NCBI GenBank assembly: GCA_025356925.1
Contig: JANXQE010000127.1
Coordinates: forward strand, 1 to 5,908
DNA length: 5,908 nt
Source: Limisphaerales bacterium
GTDB lineage: Bacteria; Verrucomicrobiota; Verrucomicrobiia; Limisphaerales; UBA8199
Direction: 5' to 3'
Part shown: in pieces, positions 1-5,482 of the stretch
Numbering within the stretch: position 1 is the stretch's first letter
Layout: every line of letters starts with the position of its first letter
Translations under genes and position numbers: made by a program
Notes under the pieces: generated by a model
The model's input: only the letters and a program-made list of their open reading frames with translations
What the model was told of the DNA's origin: nothing
Databases searched by the model: none

Positions 1-17
1 CTCAATTAATCAGTCCG

Positions 18-350
18 TTGACTCTCACTCAGTTCCGCAATCGGCGGTTAGCGCGTGAGTGGAAAACCGTGACTGGGATGGTCCACATCTACTGTCGCGA
101 GAAACACGGCACCCCCTTGTGCGACGACTGTCAGGGGCTGATGCGTTACATCGGCCGGCGGCTGGATCGTTGCCGATTCGGCGCGGATAAGCCAACTTGC
201 GCGAAATGCCCGGTGCATTGCTACCAACGGGACCGCCGCGAACAGGTTAAGCATGTGATGCGGTTCGCTGGCCCACGGATGCTATGGCGGCATCCGTGGT
301 TGAGCGTGTGCCACCTGTTGGATGGAAGGTTCAGACGGATCGAGCAATAA
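18..350 (+). CDS. YgbA-family ('nitrous oxide-stimulated promoter') cysteine-rich small protein; 5' end uncertain, possibly partial
   Basis: Seen: a 110-residue cysteine-rich protein with eight cysteines (C26, C35, C38, C52, C61, C64, C68, C98). They include a CDDC pair and a CAKCPVHCY block, followed by a GPRMLWRHP motif and a short LLDG tail. This arrangement matches the YgbA family (Pfam YgbA_NO). Known: E. coli ygbA belongs to the NO-responsive NsrR regulon; its molecular function is not settled, and the cysteine sets suggest metal or Fe-S binding. Start: TTG at 18 is the first start-like codon, but the frame is open to the left edge, so the true start may lie outside. The ATG at 78 is too late, because it would remove the basic REWKTV segment I recall as conserved. 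Neighbours: it lies 35 bp upstream of the cytochrome gene on the same strand, so the two may be co-transcribed. Family call confident, start not. Confidence 0.82.
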   Translation: MTLTQFRNRRLAREWKTVTGMVHIYCREKHGTPLCDDCQGLMRYIGRRLDRCRFGADKPTCAKCPVHCYQRDRREQVKHVMRFAGPRMLWRHPWLSVCHLLDGRFRRIEQ

Positions 351-385
351 AACATCGTTTCAAGTTGACCCCGGCAGCTCATTAC

Positions 386-1828
386 GTGAGGCGAACATCA
401 GTGCTCGTGAAGATGGTAGCGATTGTGCTCCTGGCCCAAAACAGAGCCTGGGCGCAACTCGACGAGCCTTACGAAAAGCCGCCGTTCAACTACTCCACCG
501 CCCAGGCGCACGATGCCGTGGCGGAACTACAGGCGCGGCCAGCGTCGGCCTTGCCTTGGACGGGCGGGGGCAAAGTCATCTTGCAGCGACTCTTGAAGGA
601 GCTGCGTATCCCGGTCGAGAGTCAGGTCCTGGTATTTTCGAAAACGAGTTTTCAGCGTCAGGTCATCAACCCAAGCCGTCCTCGGGCCATTTATTTCTCC
701 GACACCAGCTATGTTGGCTGGGTGCCCGATGGTTTAATCGAAATCACAACGATTGACCCTCAGCTCGGCCCGATGTTTTACAGTTTTAATCCGAACGCAG
801 AGCAGCCGCGCTTTGTCCGGGACAGCAATTGCATGACGTGCCACGGAGGCCAATTTGTCCGCGGGATTCCAGGCGTATTTGTTCGCTCAATGTTCACAGA
901 CGCAACTGGCGAGCCGTTGTTCCGCTACGGCTCGGAGGTCGTTGATTTTCGGACTCCATTCACGAATCGGTGGGGAGGATGGTACGTGACTGGAAAGCAC
1001 GGCAATTTCCTGCATCGGGGAAATGCGCTGGCTCACGAAGAGGACGGCCAATTGGTCGTCGATTTGAGTCACGGCGCAAACACCACCGACCTATCCAATC
1101 TATTTCCGACCAAGTCCTATCCGAGATCGGACAGTGACATCGTCGCGTTGCTGGTGTTGGAACATCAAACGGCGATGCAGAACACGCTAACGCGTGCCTC
1201 CCTGGACTGCCGTGGCATGCTCGCCTACCAAAAGAACCTGCAGAAGGAATTGAAGGAACCGGTGACCGAGTGGTTGGCCTACGATAGCGTCAAACACGTT
1301 TTCGCCGCCGCCGCGCAGCAGGTGGTGGATGATTTGCTCTTCAAAGATGAAGCCCTATTGCCGCCAAAGGTTGAAGGCTCGGCTGCGTTTCAAGAAGGCT
1401 TTTGTCGGGACGCGCTGCGGGCCGACGACGGCAGTTCATTGAAGGACTTTCAGTTGGCGGAACATCTGTTCAAGAACCGGTGCAGCTACCTGATATACTC
1501 AGAATGCTTTCGGACGCTGCCGGCTGAATTAAAGCGGCGCATTCATTCACGGCTCGTCCGCGCACTGGATCCTGCAACGTCAGATCCAAGATATGGTTAC
1601 ATCCCAGCAGGGGAACGGCTGCGCATTTCGAGGATCCTGAGACAGACCCACCCAGATTTTCGTCATCTCCCGGATCAGGGTGCTATGGACCCGGGCCAAG
1701 GATTCGAACCGGCTCCCGCCAAAGATAAACCAGCCAGTCCGTCCCCTTTCCGCGTTCCACTTTCGAGGCGAAGCCTTCGCTGCCAAGTTTCTCGATCAGG
1801 GGTGACGGCAGAAATGGGGCGACAATGA
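386..1828 (+). CDS. Exported monohaem c-type cytochrome of unknown function (PVC/Acidobacteria-type), with an antisense-overlapping C-terminal tail
   Basis: Seen: starting at GTG 386 gives a 481-residue protein with a classic signal peptide: Arg-Arg n-region, hydrophobic core and an AWA cleavage site at residues 21-23, so the product is exported. A single CMTCH haem-binding motif lies at residues 149-153 (nt 830-844), followed by a block with TPFTNRWGGWYVTG and HRGN. No second CxxCH exists. The N-terminal half contains SQVLVFSKTS and IYFSDTSYVGWV, which I recall from uncharacterised large monohaem proteins of Planctomycetota, Verrucomicrobiota and Acidobacteriota. The frame also stays open upstream to 284, but that extension overlaps ygbA and would bury the signal peptide. 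Recognisable sequence ends near ILRQTHPDFRHLPDQ (about nt 1678). The remaining 48 codons are low in recognisable content and antisense to the DUF2249 gene. A periplasmic electron-transfer or redox-enzyme role is inference; partner and substrate are unknown. Confidence 0.78.
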   Translation: MRRTSVLVKMVAIVLLAQNRAWAQLDEPYEKPPFNYSTAQAHDAVAELQARPASALPWTGGGKVILQRLLKELRIPVESQVLVFSKTSFQRQVINPSRPRAIYFSDTSYVGWVPDGLIEITTIDPQLGPMFYSFNPNAEQPRFVRDSNCMTCHGGQFVRGIPGVFVRSMFTDATGEPLFRYGSEVVDFRTPFTNRWGGWYVTGKHGNFLHRGNALAHEEDGQLVVDLSHGANTTDLSNLFPTKSYPRSDSDIVALLVLEHQTAMQNTLTRASLDCRGMLAYQKNLQKELKEPVTEWLAYDSVKHVFAAAAQQVVDDLLFKDEALLPPKVEGSAAFQEGFCRDALRADDGSSLKDFQLAEHLFKNRCSYLIYSECFRTLPAELKRRIHSRLVRALDPATSDPRYGYIPAGERLRISRILRQTHPDFRHLPDQGAMDPGQGFEPAPAKDKPASPSPFRVPLSRRSLRCQVSRSGVTAEMGRQ

Positions 1829-2018
1829 TGATACCAGCATCCGGCTTGAGCTTGGCCACGCGCTCACAGATGAATGGGAATGGCTCGATACCGCCGCGAA
1901 TCATTTCGCGCACATCACATCGTTTGAATTGGTTTAAAGGAGGCATCATATTGTTTGGCGCGCGGAGTCGGCCGTCGATTACGGGGATCGGGTTCGCAGT
2001 TCGTGACATTTCTCCCAT
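1683..2018 (-). CDS. DUF2249 (TusA-like fold) single-domain protein
   Basis: Seen: a 111-residue product. Residues about 34-102 read like a DUF2249 domain: CDVREMIRGG (the usual 'lDvRe' opening), then a helix-like stretch, GIIIVAPFLPSPLIEKL, a glycine-containing GFASKVERG turn, and the closing strand WLVYLWREP. Known: DUF2249 proteins share the TusA/SirA-like fold and often occur alone or beside hemerythrin domains near denitrification and NO-related genes; biochemical function is unassigned. Start: ATG 2018 or ATG 2009. The sequence GGGAGAA between them is too close to the second ATG to be a convincing ribosome site, so the choice is open. ATG 1949 would also keep the whole domain. The gene is convergent with, and overlaps, the cytochrome frame by 146 bp, and is divergent from the reductase operon, sharing with it the FNR-type dyad at 2068-2081. 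Likely cytoplasmic, as no signal or membrane segment is visible. Confidence 0.72.
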   Translation of the reverse strand: MGEMSRTANPIPVIDGRLRAPNNMMPPLNQFKRCDVREMIRGGIEPFPFICERVAKLKPDAGIIIVAPFLPSPLIEKLGSEGFASKVERGKGTDWLVYLWREPVRILGPGP

Positions 2019-2040
2019 TAGGGGACTTAGACATATTCAC

Positions 2041-2046
2041 AGTTTA
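2041..2046 (-). promoter_or_regulatory. Candidate -10 element for the DUF2249 gene
   Basis: On the minus strand this reads TAAACT, matching four of six positions of TATAAT, including the important first T, A and last T. If it is the -10, transcription would start near 2034 and the dyad at 2068-2081 would be centred at about -40.5, close to the usual class II position of Crp/Fnr activators. The leader would be only about 16 nt. Prediction from spacing and motif only. Confidence 0.4.
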
Positions 2047-2067
2047 GCACCACAGCCAACACTCACA

Positions 2068-2081
2068 TTGACCCGCGTCAA
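2068..2081. promoter_or_regulatory. FNR/FixK/NNR-type operator dyad, TTGAC-N4-GTCAA
   Basis: Seen: TTGACCCGCGTCAA, a perfect inverted repeat of TTGAC around a four-base spacer. It lies in the 193-bp region between the divergent DUF2249 and reductase genes. Known: Crp/Fnr-family regulators of anaerobic and nitrogen-oxide metabolism (FNR, FixK, Dnr/NNR) bind dyads of the form TTGA(T/C)-N4-(A/G)TCAA. Inference: one site serves both directions. It is centred about 41 bp from plausible start points on each side, the spacing of class II activation. Which regulator binds (oxygen-, NO- or redox-sensing) cannot be told, and no regulator gene is in the window. Confidence 0.75.
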
Positions 2082-2103
2082 GGACAGGTTGCTTTTGTGA
2101 ACT

Positions 2104-2109
2104 TAATGT
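2104..2109 (+). promoter_or_regulatory. Candidate -10 element for the reductase operon
   Basis: TAATGT keeps the most conserved positions of a sigma-70 -10 box (TA at the start, T at the end) but only three of six overall. It is offered because, with a start near 2116, the dyad at 2068-2081 is centred at exactly -41.5, the textbook class II position. Activator-dependent promoters often have poor core elements and no -35, as here. The implied leader is about 96 nt. Confidence 0.38.
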
Positions 2110-2120
2110 GAACACAAATA

Positions 2121-2142
2121 CCGGTTGCCGTGGGGAAACCGG
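2121..2142 (+). other. Predicted leader hairpin 1 of the reductase operon
   Basis: CCGGTT at 2121-2126 pairs with AACCGG at 2137-2142. Inside it, after one G-A mismatch, CC (2128-2129) can pair with GG (2134-2135), leaving a four-base loop. It lies in the predicted transcript leader. A short TTTT follows at 2150-2153, about seven bases past the stem, too far and too short for a convincing terminator. Possible regulatory RNA structure or chance. Confidence 0.3.
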
Positions 2143-2165
2143 CGCTCGCTTTTCAACGGTAAGAA

Positions 2166-2194
2166 GTAAAGATTACGTTTTGCGTTCGCTTTAC
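2166..2194 (+). other. Imperfect 29-nt dyad / leader hairpin 2, just before the ribosome site
   Basis: GTAAAG (2166-2171) pairs with CTTTAC (2189-2194), and ACG (2175-2177) with CGT (2183-2185), with a symmetric three-by-three internal bubble and a five-base loop. The structure ends two bases before the GAAGG at 2197. It could be an RNA hairpin affecting translation of the first operon gene or a DNA operator dyad. It has no U-tract, so it is not a terminator. Structure prediction by eye only. Confidence 0.33.
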
Positions 2195-2196
2195 AC

Positions 2197-2201
2197 GAAG
2201 G
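2197..2201 (+). promoter_or_regulatory. Ribosome binding site of the membrane cytochrome gene
   Basis: GAAGG ends 10 nt before ATG 2212. This is a moderate Shine-Dalgarno match at the long end of normal spacing, and it supports the chosen start. The next gene (ATG 3266) has no clear equivalent. Confidence 0.5.
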
Positions 2202-2211
2202 CTGAAGCCCG

Positions 2212-3258
2212 ATGTTTAACACACTGAATCTTCGCGCTGCGCTCCTAGCCCTTGCTGCAACCGTGCTTCTGGTGGCCTCGATTGTCATTGGCTCGCGCAA
2301 TCTGGGCAACTTCGACGCCGCGCTGATCGCCTATCTCTTCGGATGCGTCTTCGCCTGTTTCGGGATCGTCTATCGCTACACTGTGTGGCTGCAACGCGCG
2401 CCCACCTGGCGTTACTTCGCGCGCGGTTGGCGGTTGTTTTTGACCGGCAGGACGGTGGCCTACGGCTGGGAGTTCGTGAAACATTTTGTCATTCAATTCC
2501 TCGGTCAGAAATTTATTCGCAACCGGGGCAGGGCGCGTGGTTACGGGCATATGCTCATGGCCTGGGGTTGCTTCCTCGCCTTTGCCGTGACGTTCCCACT
2601 GGTCTTTGGGTGGATTCATTTCGGCCTCAAACGGCGCGGCATTGATACCTACGAGATTTTCATTTTCGGGTTCAAAGTGATGGAGTTTCGGCTCCACACC
2701 TGGTTGGCCGAGATCATCTTCAACGCACTGAACTGGTCAGCGATCCTCGTCATCGCGGGGGTGATGATCATGATTCGCCGCCGGTTGACACACGCCGGGC
2801 AGATTGCCATCCAGACCTTTGAAGGGGATTGGTTACCGCTGTTACTGTTGTTGGCAATCTCGTTGACTGGGCTCGGCATCAGCCTGGACTATAAGTTCAT
2901 GGAGGGCAAAGCCCATCAGTTCATGGCGATCACCCACGCTATCACCGTAATCTTGTTCCTGCTCTGGATGCCGTTTGGAAAGTTTTATCACATCATCCAG
3001 CGCCCCGCGCAACTCGGCATTGCCATTTATCGTAAAGCTGGCGCAGAAGGTCCGCAGGCGGTTTGTCCGCACAACGGCCGGGAGTTCACCTCGAAAATGC
3101 ATCTGGATGATGTCAAAGAAGTGACCGCGCAGCTTGGGTTCGACTACGCCCGCAAGGACGGCACAACGCATTTGGATTACAGCCCGCAAGGTAAACGCGC
3201 GCTATTGGCTACGGCCCATCTAAAGGCGCGACAGAAAGCCGGTTCACTGTTCGGATAA
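2212..3258 (+). CDS. NarI/HdrE-like membrane cytochrome b subunit with C-terminal soluble tail (often misannotated as an MFS transporter)
   Basis: Seen: 348 residues with about six hydrophobic segments near residues 8-28, 36-56, 114-136, 164-188, 207-225 and 236-256. Histidines in or next to membrane segments (H113, H162, H235, H242) could be haem b ligands. H113 lies in GHMLMAWG and H235/H242 in HQFMAITHAI, which resemble NarI/HdrE-type quinol-oxidising cytochromes. After LPFGKF-like WMPFGKFYHIIQRPAQLG the chain leaves the membrane, forming a soluble tail of about 80 residues with FTSKMHLDDVKEVTAQLGFDY. Homologs as I recall them carry a zinc-ribbon-like four-cysteine tail here; this copy keeps only C285. 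Role inferred: membrane anchor and quinol oxidase passing electrons to the Fe-S and Mo subunits encoded next. First gene of the operon; the stop is followed 7 nt later by the next ATG. Anchor role fairly confident, haem ligation not proven. Confidence 0.75.
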   Translation: MFNTLNLRAALLALAATVLLVASIVIGSRNLGNFDAALIAYLFGCVFACFGIVYRYTVWLQRAPTWRYFARGWRLFLTGRTVAYGWEFVKHFVIQFLGQKFIRNRGRARGYGHMLMAWGCFLAFAVTFPLVFGWIHFGLKRRGIDTYEIFIFGFKVMEFRLHTWLAEIIFNALNWSAILVIAGVMIMIRRRLTHAGQIAIQTFEGDWLPLLLLLAISLTGLGISLDYKFMEGKAHQFMAITHAITVILFLLWMPFGKFYHIIQRPAQLGIAIYRKAGAEGPQAVCPHNGREFTSKMHLDDVKEVTAQLGFDYARKDGTTHLDYSPQGKRALLATAHLKARQKAGSLFG

Positions 3259-3265
3259 CATCATC

Positions 3266-5482
3266 ATGGCAACCCTACCCGTCCCTGTGGAAGATCTGAT
3301 CGCCCGGTTCGGGCCTTCGTTGAATTTCCCGCCTTCGCAAGGCTATGCCGGCCGCGATGAACCCGATGAGGTCGTCAAAACCCACTGTTGTTTTTGCGGC
3401 ATGCAATGCGGGATCAAGTTGTTGGTTAAGGATAACCGCATCGTGGGGTTCGAACCGTGGGAGGAGTTTCCCTTCAACGAAGGCCGCCTTTGTCCGAAGG
3501 GCGTTCAGCGCTACCTGCAAAATAACCATCCCGACCGCCTGCAAGACCCGCTCGAGCGCGTCGAAGGCAAGGGATTTCGACCGGTCAGTTGGGACGCCGC
3601 TTATGACCGCCTGGTTTCCGAGATTCAAAGGATTCAGAATCAACATGGGAAAGACGCGTTGGCGATGCTCTCGGGGGTGTCGTTAACAAATGAAAAGAGT
3701 TACCTCGTCGGGAAGTTTGCACGAGTGGCTCTTAAGACCAGGAACCTGGATTACAATGGACGGCTTTGCATGGTCAGCGCTGGCGCAGGCAACAAAAAAG
3801 CCTTTGGCCTGGATCGCGCATCAAACACCTATGCTGACCTGGCTCACGCCGAGGTCGTCATGGTTTGCGGCAGCAACGTCAGCGAGACTTTTCCGACGCT
3901 GACACACTGGATTTGGCAGGCGCGCGATTTTGGGGCCAAGCTTATTGTTGTGGACCCGCGTTTGACTCCCATTGCCCGAACGGCTGATCTTCATCTACCC
4001 GTAAGGCCGGGCGGAGATTCCGCGCTCTATGGGGCTATTCTTCATCAACTCATAAAGCATGAGTGGCTAGACCGCGACTTCATTAACAATTATACGAGCG
4101 GATTTGAGGAGGCAAAGAAAGCGGTTGAGTCCTATGACCTCGAATGGGCCGAGCGCACGACCGGCATTGCCAAAGAGAAAATTCTTCAGGCCGCGAATTG
4201 GTGGGGACCGGCGAAGACCAGTTTCCTGCTGCACGCGCGCGGCATTGAGCACCAGAGCAAGGGCGTCGAGAACGTGCTGGCGTGCATTAACCTGGTGCTC
4301 GCCACTGGCCGCATCGGCAAGCCCTACTGCGGCTATGCGACCATCACAGGTCAAGGAAATGGACAAGGCGGACGTGAGCACGGGCACAAGTGCGACCAAC
4401 TGCCCGGCAATCGTGACATCGAAAATCCTGAACATCGCAAATACATCAGCAACGTCTGGGGCATTGATGAAAAAGACATGCCCGGCAAGGGGTTGACCGC
4501 CTACGAAATCATGGAGGCTATCCACCGCGGGGAAATCAAGGGCCTCATCAGCATCTGCTTTAATCCCCTGGTTTCATTGCCTAACAATAACATGATTCGG
4601 GAGGCGTTGGAGAAACTGGAATATTACGTTTGCATTGATTTTTTCCTCAACGAAACGGCGCGCCACGCCAATCTCATTCTACCCGGCTCCCTTCATGAAG
4701 AAGAGGATGGCACGGTTACCACGGCTGAAGGACGTGTGGTGCGTATTCGGAAGGCCGTCAATCCGCCCGGCAATGCCCGGACCGATACGGGCATACTTCT
4801 GGAAATTGCGAAACGCCTCGGAGCGGAGAAACATTTCACGTACAATTCGTCCGAGGAGATTTTCAACGAGTTGCGGGTCGCCTCCAAAGGCGGTACGGCG
4901 GATTACTTCGGCATCACTTACAAGAAGATCGAAGATAACATGGGCGTGTTTTGGCCTTGTCCTTCGGAGGATCATCCCGGAACTCCCCGGTTGTGGGAAG
5001 ACTACAAGTTCAAGACACCGGATGGTCGGGCTCATTTTCACGGCGTGCCTTACCGTGACCCGGCCGAGACGACCGACGCCCAATACCCGATGATCCTGAC
5101 CACCGGACGCGTGGTGTCGCAGTATTTAAGCGGCACGCAGACACGCCGCATTGGCAAACTGGTGGATCAATATCCCGAGCCTTTGCTGGAGATTCATCCC
5201 AAAACTGCCGCCCGATACGGAATCAAGGAACGGGAACTGGTCCGGGTTTCGACCAGGCGTGGTTCAGCCGAGTTTCCGGCGCAACTGGTCGAGACGATTC
5301 GCGAAGACACCGTGTTTGTCCCCTATCATTGGCCGGGCCGCAAATCCGTAAACCAACTTACGTCCGGGCATCTCGATCCGATTTCCAAGATTCCCGAATT
5401 CAAGGTGTGCGCCTGCAAGCTCGAACCGTTGGGACGTCCTGCGCCATCCGCCGCCGAAACCAAAGCGTACGCGAGTGCATGA
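3266..5482 (+). CDS. Cytoplasmic Mo-bisPGD oxidoreductase, NarB/NasC-type (probable nitrate reductase catalytic subunit)
   Basis: Seen: 738 residues. N-terminal [4Fe-4S] motif C41/C42-x-C44-x3-C48 then C76 in RLCPKG. The probable Mo ligand is C168 in NGRLCMVSA, the RLCM context of nitrate reductases; formate dehydrogenases have Cys or Sec followed by His. The molybdopterin-binding core includes VMVCGSNVSETFP (199-210), LIVVDPR (226-232), TGQGNGQGGREHGHKCDQLP (361-380) and LPGSLHEEEDGTVT. The C-terminal pterin-binding domain starts with LTTGRVVSQYLSGTQTRR (611-628) and ends near PYHWPGRKSVNQLTS. No Tat or Sec signal is present, so the enzyme acts in the cytoplasm, unlike NapA. Known: this layout is that of assimilatory NarB/NasC-type nitrate reductases. 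Context differs: a membrane cytochrome b lies upstream and a four-cluster ferredoxin downstream, which suggests a quinol-linked respiratory enzyme. No clear Shine-Dalgarno; coupling to the upstream gene is likely. Other CISM substrates are not excluded. Confidence 0.88.
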   Translation: MATLPVPVEDLIARFGPSLNFPPSQGYAGRDEPDEVVKTHCCFCGMQCGIKLLVKDNRIVGFEPWEEFPFNEGRLCPKGVQRYLQNNHPDRLQDPLERVEGKGFRPVSWDAAYDRLVSEIQRIQNQHGKDALAMLSGVSLTNEKSYLVGKFARVALKTRNLDYNGRLCMVSAGAGNKKAFGLDRASNTYADLAHAEVVMVCGSNVSETFPTLTHWIWQARDFGAKLIVVDPRLTPIARTADLHLPVRPGGDSALYGAILHQLIKHEWLDRDFINNYTSGFEEAKKAVESYDLEWAERTTGIAKEKILQAANWWGPAKTSFLLHARGIEHQSKGVENVLACINLVLATGRIGKPYCGYATITGQGNGQGGREHGHKCDQLPGNRDIENPEHRKYISNVWGIDEKDMPGKGLTAYEIMEAIHRGEIKGLISICFNPLVSLPNNNMIREALEKLEYYVCIDFFLNETARHANLILPGSLHEEEDGTVTTAEGRVVRIRKAVNPPGNARTDTGILLEIAKRLGAEKHFTYNSSEEIFNELRVASKGGTADYFGITYKKIEDNMGVFWPCPSEDHPGTPRLWEDYKFKTPDGRAHFHGVPYRDPAETTDAQYPMILTTGRVVSQYLSGTQTRRIGKLVDQYPEPLLEIHPKTAARYGIKERELVRVSTRRGSAEFPAQLVETIREDTVFVPYHWPGRKSVNQLTSGHLDPISKIPEFKVCACKLEPLGRPAPSAAETKAYASA

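Noticed and set aside
365..378. TTGAC half-site upstream of the cytochrome as a possible second FNR box.
   Set aside because: The matching half at 374-378 reads GCAGC rather than GTCAA. The same holds for the TTGAC at 18-22, so these are only half-sites expected by chance.
284..385. Upstream in-frame extension of the cytochrome gene from ATG 284.
   Set aside because: It overlaps the 3' end of ygbA and would place 34 polar residues before an evident signal peptide; GTG 386 gives a normal signal sequence.
1700..1710. GGATTCGAACC looks like the complement of a tRNA T-loop (GGTTCGAATCC).
   Set aside because: Flanking bases do not form a T-stem beyond two pairs, there is no acceptor or anticodon arm, and it lies inside the DUF2249 coding frame.
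1825..2100. Plus-strand open frame of 91 codons covering the DUF2249 gene and part of the divergent promoter.
   Set aside because: It is antisense to the DUF2249 domain, crosses the operator region, and its translation shows no recognisable domain.
2212..3258. Major facilitator (MFS) nitrate transporter as the identity of the first operon gene.
   Set aside because: Only about six membrane segments, a long soluble tail and membrane histidines are seen; MFS proteins have twelve segments and characteristic loop motifs that are absent.
4067..4525. Long minus-strand open frames inside the molybdoenzyme gene (also at 4679-5083 and 2245-2697).
   Set aside because: They mirror the codon pattern of strongly supported plus-strand genes and show no domain or ribosome site of their own.
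3266..5482. Formate dehydrogenase as the identity of the molybdoenzyme.
   Set aside because: The Mo-ligand region is RLCM, with Met after Cys168. Formate dehydrogenases have Cys or Sec followed by His and different active-site residues.
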